Of a stretch of DNA of 35,055 bases, positions 26,229-34,997 are shown piece after piece. The stretch is from Hyphomonas pacifica. Its GTDB lineage: Bacteria; Pseudomonadota; Alphaproteobacteria; Caulobacterales; Hyphomonadaceae. The notes below the pieces were generated by a model. That model worked only from the letters and a program-made list of their open reading frames with translations. It made no database searches and had not been told where the DNA came from. The position numbers and the translations under genes are program-made. Location: contig NZ_AWFA01000025.1 in assembly GCF_000682675.1 (NCBI RefSeq), positions 1 to 35,055 of the forward strand. The letters run 5' to 3'. The stretch's first letter is position 1. The number at the start of each line of letters is the position of its first letter.

Positions 26229-26839
26229 TGCGCCGTGCGCGATTGCTGATCTACGCCAAACCACCCCGCATGGGCCTTGCCAAGACGCGTCTGGCCGCAG
26301 GTGTCGGTCGTACCGAAGCACGTCGCATTGCGCATTTCACCCTGGCCCAAACGATGCGCACCGCCCTTGCCAGCGGATGTGAGACGCATCTCTATCTTTC
26401 CCCACGCACGGCCTTGAGCGAGAGCTTGGGGGGACTTTGGCCAGCTCATCTTCCCCGGCATGATCAGGGCCCCGGCACGCTGACAGAGAAACTCGCAAAA
26501 GGGCTCTCCGAAGCGCCCAACGGGCCAGTTCTCTTCATCGGCACAGATGCGCCTGACATTTCCCCTGCCCTGATCCGGCAGGCCGTCAGAGCCCTCGCCC
26601 GCAACGACGCTGTGCTCGGACCTGCTGAGGATGGCGGATTCTGGTTATTCGGCCTAAACAAGCGCCCCGGCCTGCCAGCCATTTTCCAGAATGTCCGCTG
26701 GTCGGGTCCCCATGCCATGGCAGATCTTACAGCAAACTTGCCCCAGAACTGGTGCGTGCAAATAATGCAACAGCTGCAAGATATTGATGAGCAAGCTGAC
26801 TGGAAGACGTGGTACCGCCCAACACTCCGGTATATTTGA
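26225..26839 (+). CDS. DUF2064/TIGR04282-type glycosyltransferase partner
   Basis: A 204-aa nucleotidyl/glycosyltransferase-like protein ('rSAM/selenodomain-associated transferase 1'). The start is the ATG at 26225, overlapping the stop of the preceding gene (ATGA); a longer frame to 26138 would overlap it heavily and adds no recognisable sequence. Motifs: LLIYAKPPRMGLAKTRLAAGVG at the N-terminus (nucleotide-binding loop), FIGTDAPDISPALIRQA, and GPAEDGGFWLFGLNK near the active site. It is half of a conserved two-gene unit with the upstream family 2 transferase. The product is unknown; the fold resembles sugar-phosphate nucleotidyltransferases such as CofC/MobA. Confidence 0.87.
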   Translation: MMRRARLLIYAKPPRMGLAKTRLAAGVGRTEARRIAHFTLAQTMRTALASGCETHLYLSPRTALSESLGGLWPAHLPRHDQGPGTLTEKLAKGLSEAPNGPVLFIGTDAPDISPALIRQAVRALARNDAVLGPAEDGGFWLFGLNKRPGLPAIFQNVRWSGPHAMADLTANLPQNWCVQIMQQLQDIDEQADWKTWYRPTLRYI

Positions 26840-26909
26840 TCTATGTTATGGCCACGGCAGGCAAAGGCGTGTCCAACCTAGGGTCAGGTTAGGAATTTAC
26901 AGGCATATC

Positions 26910-27317
26910 ATGTATCGATTGATTTACGTCAGCACGGCCTCTGACACGCTTTCGGCTGAGGATCTTCAAGAGATCATCAGCACGGCACAGCGCAATAATG
27001 AGGCGCGCGATATCACCGGAGTGTTGCTGTTCAACGGGCTCAACTTTCTTCAGATTCTAGAAGGTCCGCGAAAAGAGATCGAACAACTCTTCATGCACAT
27101 CAACATGGACAGCCGTCACATCTCCGTAGTCACCGTCCTGCAGGAAGACATGAAAGAGCGCATCTTCCGGAAATGGGCGATGGCACATAAAGTGACGCCG
27201 CAGAGCAGTGCCCCCGGCCAAACGGATTTGCCTGACATGTCCGATATTCTGGATCAGGAACTACCGGTCCATGTGCAGCGCATTCTCGACAATTACAAAC
27301 AATTGAAGGGCATCTGA
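26910..27317 (+). CDS. Short BLUF-domain blue-light photoreceptor
   Basis: A 135-aa protein consisting almost only of a BLUF domain, which binds FAD and senses blue light. The ATG at 26910 starts directly at the domain (MYRLIYVSTAS); the longer upstream frame to 26784 overlaps the preceding gene and has no domain match. Key photocycle residues are present: Tyr6 (LIYVS), Asn30 (RNNEARDITG), Gln48 (NFLQILEG), and Trp89 with Met91 (RKWAMAHK). A C-terminal helix pair (about residues 108-135) follows, with no output enzyme, so it must act on a partner protein. It lies 73 nt upstream of the radical SAM gene on the same strand. Blue-light control of repair or of surface behaviour is a guess. Confidence 0.93.
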   Translation: MYRLIYVSTASDTLSAEDLQEIISTAQRNNEARDITGVLLFNGLNFLQILEGPRKEIEQLFMHINMDSRHISVVTVLQEDMKERIFRKWAMAHKVTPQSSAPGQTDLPDMSDILDQELPVHVQRILDNYKQLKGI

Positions 27318-27350
27318 TTTCACAGGAAATCCGGGCAGCCCTTAATATTT

Positions 27351-27365
27351 GTTCTTGATTTGTTC
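27351..27365 (+). promoter_or_regulatory. LexA (SOS) box ahead of the radical SAM gene
   Basis: GTTC-N7-GTTC with a T-rich centre (GTTC TTGATTT GTTC), preceded by TTT, matches the alphaproteobacterial LexA operator exactly. The second half-site ends 25 nt before the ATG of the PA0069-family gene, well placed for repression. The BLUF gene stops upstream of it (27317), so the box controls the radical SAM gene. Confidence 0.75.
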
Positions 27366-27390
27366 CCGCCCCTGTGGCGAACTCCTTGCC

Positions 27391-28524
27391 ATGAGGACAG
27401 GTCAGAAACTCCAGCCCAAAGGCCGCGTTACTCTGCTCGATACGCAGCAGGTCAGCGAGCGCTTTCAGCAACGCGGCCGCGGCGCCATTTCCAATCAGAC
27501 GGGCCGTTTCGAAAAGGAAACTCACGAAGCCTTTGACGACGGCTGGGGCACAATAGAGGAAGATGCCGGGCGGCTGGAAACTCAGCTGATGAAAGATACC
27601 GCCCGCACAATCATTACCTTCAACAAATCACCGGACATCCATTTTGACCGCTCGGTAAACCCATATCGCGGCTGCGAACATGGCTGCATCTATTGCTTTG
27701 CCCGGCCTTCCCATGCCTGGGGCGGGCTCTCTCCGGGCCTGGATTTCGAAAGCAAGCTGTTCTTCAAGGACAATGCGGTGGAGCTATTGAAGCGCGAGCT
27801 GTCAAAGCCTGGTTACCTGCCCCGCCCCATCGCACTCGGCATAAATACCGATGCCTACCAGCCGATTGAGCGAGAGCTTGGCCTGACCCGCAGCCTGCTG
27901 GAAGTGCTGGCAAAGTATCGCCACCCGGTCAGCCTGTTGACCAAATCAGCTCTCATCCAGCGCGACATAGACCTGATCGCCCCCATGACCCACGCGCCCA
28001 TCGTTCGGGTCGGCATCTCGCTCACCACGCTGGACCGCCCCCTCGCCCGCAAGATGGAGCCGCGCGCCGCCACACCCCAGCGTCGGCTCGACACGATCAA
28101 GGCCCTGACGGAGGCAGGCATTCCCGTCACCGTCATGACAGCGCCCATCATTCCCGGCCTCAACGATCACGAGATCGAGACCCTTCTGGAGGCTGCCGCA
28201 GATCATGGCGCAACCGGTGCGGGCTATGTGCTGCTGCGCCTGCCCTATGAGATCAAGGATCTGTTTCATGAATGGCTGGCCCAGCATGTGCCGGACCGTG
28301 CGGCCCGAGTCATCAATCTGCTGCGCGAAATGCGGGGAGGAAAGGATTATGACGCCAAATGGTTCGAACGCGGCACAGGTCGCGGCCCGATGGCAGAGCT
28401 GATCTCCAAACGCTTTGCCCGCGCGGCGCACAAGCTGGGCATGAACCAGAACCGCAAACCCCTGCGCACGGACATTTTCCGCCCGCTGGAAGATGCCGGC
28501 GGCCAGCTGCGGCTGGATGTCTAG
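27391..28524 (+). CDS. PA0069-family radical SAM protein (spore photoproduct lyase-like)
   Basis: A 377-aa radical SAM enzyme distantly related to spore photoproduct lyase. The ATG at 27391 is preferred to the upstream frame start at 27349, which would run through the LexA box. The 4Fe-4S/SAM motif is CEHGCIYC at residues about 95-102, within NPYRGCEHGCIYCFARPSHAW. Further conserved blocks are GINTDAYQPIERELGLTRSLLEVL, LLTKSALIQRDIDLI and GISLTTLDRPLARKMEPRAATPQRRLDTI, which are diagnostic of the PA0069 subfamily. The biochemical reaction of this subfamily is not established. The SOS box suggests a role in DNA damage. Its end overlaps by 4 nt the convergent DUF779 gene. Confidence 0.93.
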   Translation: MRTGQKLQPKGRVTLLDTQQVSERFQQRGRGAISNQTGRFEKETHEAFDDGWGTIEEDAGRLETQLMKDTARTIITFNKSPDIHFDRSVNPYRGCEHGCIYCFARPSHAWGGLSPGLDFESKLFFKDNAVELLKRELSKPGYLPRPIALGINTDAYQPIERELGLTRSLLEVLAKYRHPVSLLTKSALIQRDIDLIAPMTHAPIVRVGISLTTLDRPLARKMEPRAATPQRRLDTIKALTEAGIPVTVMTAPIIPGLNDHEIETLLEAAADHGATGAGYVLLRLPYEIKDLFHEWLAQHVPDRAARVINLLREMRGGKDYDAKWFERGTGRGPMAELISKRFARAAHKLGMNQNRKPLRTDIFRPLEDAGGQLRLDV

Positions 28525-28913
28525 CCCGCCTCGTCCAGCGCTGCCAGTTCCTGCACAGTGAACACGCGCCCGCGCGTCAGAAACCTCCGTTCACGACCAT
28601 TATCGAGAGAGAACATGCCACCGCGCCCCGGCACGACATCCAGGATCAGCTGCGTATGCTTCCAGGCCTCGAACTGGCTGGCGGAAATATACACCGGTAC
28701 GCCGTCAATCTCGCCCAGCTTCACATCGCTGTCTCCAATCCTGAAATCATCCACCGGATAGCACATCGGGCTGGAGCCATCACAACACCCGCCCGACTGA
28801 TGAAACAGGATGTCAGGATGGTCCTGACGGATCTCCGCGATCAAGGCGCGTGCCGCGTCCCTCGCGATCACGCGCTCCGGTGTGTCAGGCGAAGTCGAGG
28901 ACGATCCGCCCAT
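28521..28913 (-). CDS. DUF779 protein of the aldehyde dehydrogenase cluster
   Basis: A 130-aa DUF779 protein. The ATG at 28913 overlaps the end of the alcohol dehydrogenase gene by 29 nt and has AAGGA 7 nt upstream, so it is translated as the last gene of the operon. The signature [20 protein letters not shown] (residues about 38-57) holds a CC and a further Cys that could bind metal or form disulphides. The rest is beta-rich ([33 protein letters not shown]). The family is known mainly from its steady association with acetaldehyde dehydrogenase genes; the molecular function is unknown. Its 3' end overlaps the radical SAM gene by 4 nt. Confidence 0.9.
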   Translation of the reverse strand: MGGSSSTSPDTPERVIARDAARALIAEIRQDHPDILFHQSGGCCDGSSPMCYPVDDFRIGDSDVKLGEIDGVPVYISASQFEAWKHTQLILDVVPGRGGMFSLDNGRERRFLTRGRVFTVQELAALDEAG

Positions 28914-29913
28914 CTATCTGTCCTTCCACCATCTTGCCGAAGACATCATTGATCTCTTCCAGGCGCGCCGTCGCCGTATGGGCCCGCACCGCGCCAGCTG
29001 CCGCGAAGTCCAGCGATTCCTGCAAGTCCAGCCGTGTACCAACGATTGATCCCCGCACAGTGATGCCATTCAGAACCATGTCAAAGATCGGCAGCGGGAA
29101 ATCCCCCGGCGGCAAACCATTCAGGGAAACCGTCCCGCCACGGCGCACCATACCCAGCGCCTGCTCGAAGGCTTTCGGCGACACAGCCGTCACAAGCGCG
29201 CCATGGGCGCCACCAATTTCTTTGCGCAGGAACTTCGCCGGGTCTGTTTCCATGGCATTGACCGTCACTTCCGCGCCAAGCTGCTTCGCCAGCGCCAGTT
29301 TTGACGGGTCAATATCTACTGCCGCCACGCGTCGCCCCATCGCCTTCGCATATTGCACGGCCATATGGCCGAGGCCGCCCACGCCGGAAATCACCACCCA
29401 GTCCCCGGGCTTGGTGTCCGTCATCTTGAGGCCCTTGTAGACTGTCACGCCGGCACACAAGACCGGGGCAATCTCCACAAAGGAAATGTCCTTGGGCAAA
29501 TGGCCGATATAATTCGGGTCTGCGATCACATATTCCGCAAAGCCGCCATTCACAGAATAGCCGGTATTCTGCTGACTCTCGCACAGGGTCTCCCACCCAC
29601 CGAGACAATGCTCGCAATGTCCACAAGCGGAGTAGAGCCACGGCACGCCCACCCGGTCGCCTTCCTTCACATGCGTCACCCCCGCACCCACACCGGAAAC
29701 ATAGCCAACACCCTCATGGCCTGGAATAAAAGGCGGCTCAGGCTTTACCGGCCAATCGCCATGTGCGGCGTGCAAATCTGTATGGCAGACACCGCAAGCT
29801 TCGATCTTGACCTGAATTTCGCCGGGACCAGGCTCGGGCGTTTTCACCTCTTCAATGACAAGCGGCTTGCCGAATTCGCGCACAACTGCGGCCTTCATCG
29901 TGGACTCTGTCAT
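28885..29913 (-). CDS. adhP: Zinc-dependent alcohol dehydrogenase
   Basis: A 342-aa medium-chain NAD-dependent alcohol dehydrogenase of the AdhP type, converting primary alcohols such as ethanol to aldehydes. Catalytic zinc ligands are in [15 protein letters not shown] (Cys, about residue 40) and [12 protein letters not shown] (His-Glu). The structural zinc loop [15 protein letters not shown] (four Cys) is complete. The cofactor fold is [21 protein letters not shown] followed by the NAD-preferring Asp in [18 protein letters not shown]. An ATG lies at each of residues 1 and 6 ([11 protein letters not shown]); the first is listed. It lies downstream of the aldehyde dehydrogenase gene (109-nt gap with a hairpin) and overlaps the DUF779 gene. 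The three genes would oxidise an alcohol to the acid. Confidence 0.94.
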   Translation of the reverse strand: MTESTMKAAVVREFGKPLVIEEVKTPEPGPGEIQVKIEACGVCHTDLHAAHGDWPVKPEPPFIPGHEGVGYVSGVGAGVTHVKEGDRVGVPWLYSACGHCEHCLGGWETLCESQQNTGYSVNGGFAEYVIADPNYIGHLPKDISFVEIAPVLCAGVTVYKGLKMTDTKPGDWVVISGVGGLGHMAVQYAKAMGRRVAAVDIDPSKLALAKQLGAEVTVNAMETDPAKFLRKEIGGAHGALVTAVSPKAFEQALGMVRRGGTVSLNGLPPGDFPLPIFDMVLNGITVRGSIVGTRLDLQESLDFAAAGAVRAHTATARLEEINDVFGKMVEGQIDGRIVLDFA

Positions 29914-29975
29914 GGGGGTCTCTTTCTTTGCAATGCGGTGGTGAGGGGGAAGAACTGGCCATCAGCGGCATACGG

Positions 29976-30005
29976 GGCGGCACCGGACCACAAACCGGCG
30001 CCGCC
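29976..30005 (-). other. Intercistronic stem-loop between aldehyde and alcohol dehydrogenase genes
   Basis: GGCGGC and GCCGCC outer arms plus CCGG inner arms give an 11-bp stem with an 8-nt loop. The one odd position is G.U on minus-strand RNA but A.C on the plus strand, favouring folding of the operon transcript. No U-tract follows, so mRNA stabilisation or processing is likelier than termination. Confidence 0.55.
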
Positions 30006-30022
30006 GCGCATCACACCACCTC

Positions 30023-31546
30023 TCAGAAGAAGCCCAGCTTTTTCGGAGAGTATGACACCAGCATATTCTTGGTCTGCTGGTAATGGTCCAACATCTTTGC
30101 GTGGTTTTCACGTCCGATGCCGGATTGTTTGTAGCCACCAAAGGCCGCATGGGCCGGATAGGCGTGATAGCAATTTGTCCATACACGCCCTGCCTGAATG
30201 GCGCGGCCAAAGCGATAGCAGGTGTTCGCCTCGCGACTCCACACACCGGCGCCAAGGCCATACAGCGTATCGTTCGCGATGGAGAGCGCCTCATCATTGT
30301 CCTTGAACGTTGTAACGGAAACAACAGGGCCGAAGATTTCCTCCTGGAACACACGCATCTTGTTGTGCCCTTTCAGAACCGTCGGCTTGACATAGAACCC
30401 GCCCGACAGTTCTCCACCATGATTTGCCGCCTCGCCGCCGATCAGTACTTCGGCGCCTTCCTGACGGCCAATGTCGAAATAGGAGAGGATCTTCTCTTTC
30501 TGTTCAGAGCTTGCCTGCGCGCCAATCATGGTCGCCGGGTCCAGCGGGTTGCCCTGCTTGATCGCCTCGACACGTTTCAGGGCACGCTCCATGAACCGGT
30601 CATAGATCTTCTCATGGATCAGCGCGCGGGAGGGACAGGTGCAAACCTCGCCCTGGTTCAGGGCAAACATGACAAAGCCTTCAATCGCCTTGTCCAGATA
30701 GTCATCATCGGCGCGCATTACGTCTTCAAAGAAGATGTTCGGAGACTTCCCGCCCAGTTCCAGCGTGACCGGGATCAGATTTTCAGACGCATACTGCATA
30801 ATAAGGCGTCCGGTCGTCGTCTCGCCGGTAAAGGCAATCTTTGCGATGCGCTTACTGGAGGCGAGTGGCTTGCCCGCCTCCAGGCCAAAGCCGTTCACAA
30901 TGTTCAGAACGCCGGCGGGGAGGAGGTCACCGATCAGTTCTGCCAGCACCATGATTGCGGCAGGCGTCTGCTCTGCCGGCTTCAGCACAACGCAATTCCC
31001 GGCCGCCAAGGCCGGCGCAAGTTTCCACACCGCCATCAGCAGCGGGAAATTCCAGGGAATGATCTGCCCCACCACGCCCAGCGGTTCGTGGAAATGATAG
31101 GCGATCGTGTCATGGTCGATTTCGGAAATGCCGCCTTCCTGCGCGCGGATGCATCCAGCGAAATAGCGGAAATGGTCCACGGCCAGCGGCAGGTCTGCTG
31201 CCATGGTCTCGCGGATTGGCTTACCATTGTCCCAGGTTTCGCAGGTGGCGAGATGTTCGAGGTTTTCCTCCATCACATCCGCGATCTTGTTCAGAATGTT
31301 GGCGCGCTCTGCAGGCGAAGTGCGTCCCCAAGCATCTTTTGCGGCATGAGCAGCGTCCAGGGCAAGCTCGACATCCCCGGCATCGGAGCGGGCAATCTGG
31401 CATATCACCTTGCCTGTGATGGGAGACGTATTGTCGAAATAGCGTCCATTCTGCGGGGCAACAAATTTGCCGCCGATAAAGTTGTCATACTTTTCCTTGA
31501 ACGGAGCAGTCATGGATGTGGAATCAAGAATCTGAGTGTCGGCCAT
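30023..31546 (-). CDS. exaC: NAD-dependent aldehyde dehydrogenase (ExaC/AldB type)
   Basis: A 507-aa cytoplasmic aldehyde dehydrogenase of the acetaldehyde-oxidising ExaC/AldB type. The ATG at 31546 is chosen because GGAGGAAA lies about 9 nt upstream; the frame extends to 31573 without support. The active site has catalytic Cys in [14 protein letters not shown] and Glu in [14 protein letters not shown]. The Rossmann cofactor region is [21 protein letters not shown]. The C-terminus [14 protein letters not shown] is characteristic of the subfamily, and the length matches. It is the first structural gene after the GAF-Fis regulator on the same strand, with a 22-bp palindrome in between. The alcohol dehydrogenase and DUF779 genes follow. 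Confidence 0.94.
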   Translation of the reverse strand: MADTQILDSTSMTAPFKEKYDNFIGGKFVAPQNGRYFDNTSPITGKVICQIARSDAGDVELALDAAHAAKDAWGRTSPAERANILNKIADVMEENLEHLATCETWDNGKPIRETMAADLPLAVDHFRYFAGCIRAQEGGISEIDHDTIAYHFHEPLGVVGQIIPWNFPLLMAVWKLAPALAAGNCVVLKPAEQTPAAIMVLAELIGDLLPAGVLNIVNGFGLEAGKPLASSKRIAKIAFTGETTTGRLIMQYASENLIPVTLELGGKSPNIFFEDVMRADDDYLDKAIEGFVMFALNQGEVCTCPSRALIHEKIYDRFMERALKRVEAIKQGNPLDPATMIGAQASSEQKEKILSYFDIGRQEGAEVLIGGEAANHGGELSGGFYVKPTVLKGHNKMRVFQEEIFGPVVSVTTFKDNDEALSIANDTLYGLGAGVWSREANTCYRFGRAIQAGRVWTNCYHAYPAHAAFGGYKQSGIGRENHAKMLDHYQQTKNMLVSYSPKKLGFF

Positions 31547-31658
31547 CTGAAAATTTCCTCCGGTGTCTGGCATTCTTCGTCATAGGTGCGAAGACTTTGG
31601 GCCAGTGTCCGGCGGCGATTGGCGGCTGTCATCATTACGGAAACGACAGGGAGGTAAA

Positions 31659-31688
31659 ACTGTCTCAGCGCTGAGACAGTGTGAGACA
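31659..31688. promoter_or_regulatory. 22-bp perfect palindrome plus third half-site ahead of the aldehyde dehydrogenase
   Basis: From 31659 to 31680 the sequence is self-complementary over 22 bp (half ACTGTCTCAGC). A further TGAGACA half-site follows at 31682-31688. The palindrome lies 13 nt beyond the regulator stop codon and about 113 nt upstream of the dehydrogenase start. It is the likely binding site of the GAF-Fis regulator. It could also form a 9-bp stem followed by TTTT on the minus strand and act as a weak terminator. Confidence 0.6.
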
Positions 31689-31692
31689 AAAA

Positions 31693-32673
31693 TCAACCGC
31701 GCGACAGTCCGTGACGTTCGATGCGGCGGTAAAGCGTAGCACGGCTGATACCCAGCATCTGCGCGACGGCTGTCATATTACCATTGGCGCGGGCGATGGC
31801 GCGCTTCAATTCGCGGCGCTCTGCACTGCCCAGCCCAACCCCGCGATACTCGGAATCGCCAAACACATCGCCCGCCGGGCGTGGGGACTGAAACGCCTCT
31901 TCTGTCAGGCCATAGACGTGCCGCGCCATGCGCGTTGCGCCGACAACCAGATCATCCCCGTCTACCGCCAGCAAAACCGTGCCGCGCTGGCCATCGCCAT
32001 CTCCGCGAATGATCCGCCGACTGGCAAAGGCTGTCTGGAAATGATCCGCCTCAATCTGGCGGGCTGCATCCATCACGGTCTGGGCGATCAGGGTCGCAAA
32101 GGGTTGTGTCAGATCTTCCCGGCAGGATGACACATCCAGCACTGCAATAAGACTGCCATGCTCATCAAACACCGGCGCCCCCATACAGCTCATCACCGTA
32201 TTACTGTCCTTGAAGTGCTGATCGCGGAAAATCGTTACGGCGCGTTCTTCGGCAATGCAGGTGCCGATGCCATTCGTGCCCTGCACCGCTTCGGACCATA
32301 CCCATCCCTTGTAAAGCCCCGCCGCCCGAAACGCTTCATCATCGCCATCCGGCATGCGGTGGTCCACCACGACGCCCTTAGTGTCTGACAGGAACACGCT
32401 GCAGCCCGCCAGCCCCAGGCTCGCATGAAGCCGGTCCATCACAGGGGCAGAAATTGCCAGAATGCGGCCCAGCGCATCGCGGCGCTCCTGCAATTCGGCA
32501 TGCCCCAGCCGCGCCTCAACCTTCCGTGCGTCGGGTTCCAGACCATAGGTTTTCATGGATCGCGCCCAGGATGCCGCCAGGCTCGACTGCGCCGCAGCGC
32601 TGCGAGACAGGGCAATGGACCGCACGCGTTCTGCATGCGCCGCAGGGTCCGCGGGGCTCTTTTCCTTGCTCAT
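31693..32673 (-). CDS. AcoR-like GAF and Fis-type HTH regulator lacking the AAA+ domain
   Basis: A 326-aa regulator. The ATG at 32673 is chosen over the frame's first codon (32709), giving MSKEKSPADPAAHAERVRS. An N-terminal region (LAASWARSMKTYGLEPDARKV) and a GAF-like sensor (about residues 65-190, with GCSVFLSDTKGVVVDHRMPDGD and GTNGIGTCIAEERAVTIFRDQHF) match AcoR-type sigma-54 activators. A Fis-type helix-turn-helix closes the protein (ANGNMTAVAQMLGISRATLYRRIERHGL). No Walker A/GESGTGKE or GAFTGA motif lies between, so the AAA+ domain is absent. The protein cannot drive sigma-54 polymerase by itself and probably works on sigma-70 promoters. It lies upstream of the alcohol/aldehyde oxidation genes it probably controls. 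Confidence 0.88.
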   Translation of the reverse strand: MSKEKSPADPAAHAERVRSIALSRSAAAQSSLAASWARSMKTYGLEPDARKVEARLGHAELQERRDALGRILAISAPVMDRLHASLGLAGCSVFLSDTKGVVVDHRMPDGDDEAFRAAGLYKGWVWSEAVQGTNGIGTCIAEERAVTIFRDQHFKDSNTVMSCMGAPVFDEHGSLIAVLDVSSCREDLTQPFATLIAQTVMDAARQIEADHFQTAFASRRIIRGDGDGQRGTVLLAVDGDDLVVGATRMARHVYGLTEEAFQSPRPAGDVFGDSEYRGVGLGSAERRELKRAIARANGNMTAVAQMLGISRATLYRRIERHGLSRG

Positions 32674-32825
32674 AAGGTAAATAATAGCACATGGCTGCGC
32701 CGGGTGCACGTCACCTCAATCCAGCCTGCTTCACGCCTCTGCGCCACCGCCCACCGCAGAAACTTGCTACATCCCCCACGACCAGTTCACCCGCGCCGAA
32801 AGGGGGCTCATCTGAAACTCAGGGC

Positions 32826-32870
32826 TAATTCACACCCTTGCTCACAGATTTATCCACAACTCTATCCACA
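32826..32870 (+). promoter_or_regulatory. Phased array of four DnaA-box-like sites upstream of ccrM
   Basis: Nine-mers ending in CACA start at 32826 (TAATTCACA), 32838 (TTGCTCACA), 32850 (TTATCCACA) and 32862 (CTATCCACA), exactly 12 bp apart. Against the DnaA consensus TTATCCACA they match 7, 6, 9 and 8 of 9 bases. The last two are strong sites and the first two degenerate. DnaA binding here could tie ccrM expression to replication initiation, or titrate DnaA. Confidence 0.65.
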
Positions 32871-32914
32871 GGTCATCCTGCCTGATAGTTTCGGATACGC
32901 AACAATCCGGAACT

Positions 32915-32967
32915 GATTCGGCAGAGCAACAATTAGGGATTCAGAAACCGATGCCCGGCACTGATTC
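32915..32967. promoter_or_regulatory. Three GATTC (GANTC) methylation sites in the ccrM promoter region
   Basis: GATTC occurs at 32915-32919, 32938-32942 and 32963-32967, within 53 bp and 46-98 nt before the ccrM start codon. GANTC is the substrate of CcrM itself and the methylation-dependent target of GcrA, so feedback or cell-cycle timing of ccrM is likely. In Caulobacter the ccrM promoter also contains GANTC sites. Confidence 0.65.
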
Positions 32968-32988
32968 GCTCTTCAGTTTTGTATTTGA

Positions 32989-34095
<1,107 letters not shown>

Positions 34096-34123
34096 CGCCC
34101 TGTCTCACACTTACATTCCAGGA

Positions 34124-34157
34124 ACGGCGCGGGGCTCAGTCCTGCGCCGTTTCTTCT
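34124..34157 (+). terminator. Rho-independent terminator of ccrM
   Basis: ACGGCGC and GCGCCGT pair over 7 bp, extended by G-C and G.T pairs inside, around a 5-nt loop, and are followed by TTTCTTCT on the plus strand. It lies 29 nt after the ccrM stop codon and overlaps the 3' end of the convergent PaaX-type gene. Confidence 0.7.
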
Positions 34158-34975
34158 AGAGAAGCATAATAGGCCCGCCAGCACGCCTGGCCGGTCTTGT
34201 TATAGTCCAGCATCTTCTCCGCCATGCGCAGGAAGCCTGCCTGATCGCCTAGCTCCGGCGGCAGAAGCGGATCGAAGTTGATCGCCCGGATCACCGGCTG
34301 ACCGATCAGCAGCGTCTCCTGGGCCGCCGCCTCCACGCTCAAGCCCGGCAAATGTGCGAGACTCTGCTCCATCGCCTCCACGGCGCGGGCATAGGACTCT
34401 GACAGATCCGCAGGCGACCACAGGCGCGCCCAGTTCTGATCGCCCTGCATCGCCATGCCGGAGGCGCGCATCAGAATGATACTCTCATCGGCACCAATCT
34501 CGGTAAGATCCGCGCGGTGGCTGTCCAGATCGCTCGCCAGATTGGCCGGGCGTACCCACAGCCCTTCATCTGTCTCCTGGTAGCCTGACAGCGCCAGCGC
34601 CCGCGTCCGCGCTCGCAATTGCTTGCGATCACTGCGTCCCAGATGCTGCACCAGCGCGACCAGCCAGTCACCATTCCAGTCGACCATACGCCCCGCCACA
34701 TGCTGCCATTGCTGCACACGGCGCGTCAGCGCGCGGGATTTCGGACCCGGCGCATAGACCCCGCGCTCAGAACTCTCCAGCAGATCATCCTTCATCAGGC
34801 GTGTCACCGCTACGCGCAGGGTTGCCGCCTCGATGCCGAACAGTGCCGCGGCATTGATCAGCTGCCCGATAGGATGCTCGGCTGCCCCCGTACTGCTCAT
34901 CAGAGACAGCACCAGCGCGCGCGCAGACACATCTTCAGGCTTCAGAGGCTCAAAATAATACACGAATTGACTCAT
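34136..34975 (-). CDS. PaaX-family transcriptional regulator
   Basis: A 279-aa regulator of the PaaX family (GntR-related winged helix plus PaaX C-terminal domain), whose type member represses phenylacetate catabolism. The N-terminal domain contains ARALVLSLMSSTG and AAATLRVAVTRLMKDDLLESSERGVYAPGP. The central segment WNGDWLVALVQHLGRSDRKQLRARTRALALSGYQETDEGLWVRP is the family signature, and LPPELGDQAGFLRMAEKMLDYNK lies near the C-terminus. The ATG at 34975 has no Shine-Dalgarno and sits in very A+T-rich DNA, so the message may have a very short or no leader. No paa genes are in the window; targets may lie to the right. It converges on ccrM. Confidence 0.88.
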   Translation of the reverse strand: MSQFVYYFEPLKPEDVSARALVLSLMSSTGAAEHPIGQLINAAALFGIEAATLRVAVTRLMKDDLLESSERGVYAPGPKSRALTRRVQQWQHVAGRMVDWNGDWLVALVQHLGRSDRKQLRARTRALALSGYQETDEGLWVRPANLASDLDSHRADLTEIGADESIILMRASGMAMQGDQNWARLWSPADLSESYARAVEAMEQSLAHLPGLSVEAAAQETLLIGQPVIRAINFDPLLPPELGDQAGFLRMAEKMLDYNKTGQACWRAYYASLEETAQD

Positions 34976-34982
34976 ATTGATA

Positions 34983-34997
34983 TTTTATGTAATAAAA
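34983..34997. promoter_or_regulatory. A+T-rich palindrome ahead of the PaaX-type gene
   Basis: TTTTAT-GTA-ATAAAA, a 15-nt inverted repeat 8 nt upstream of the start codon, inside a long A+T-rich tract that probably holds the promoter. It could be an autoregulatory operator. Beyond it (to 35055) I see no gene. Confidence 0.35.

Noticed and set aside
30083-31585. A 500-codon open frame opposite the aldehyde dehydrogenase
   Set aside because: It is an antisense shadow; the dehydrogenase with its catalytic Cys and Glu is clearly the real gene, and the shadow has no family features.
31547-31620. Possible sigma-54 promoter (TGGCCC...TCGCA) ahead of the aldehyde dehydrogenase
   Set aside because: The distance between the GG and GC elements is 12 nt instead of 10, and the adjacent regulator lacks the AAA+ domain needed for sigma-54.
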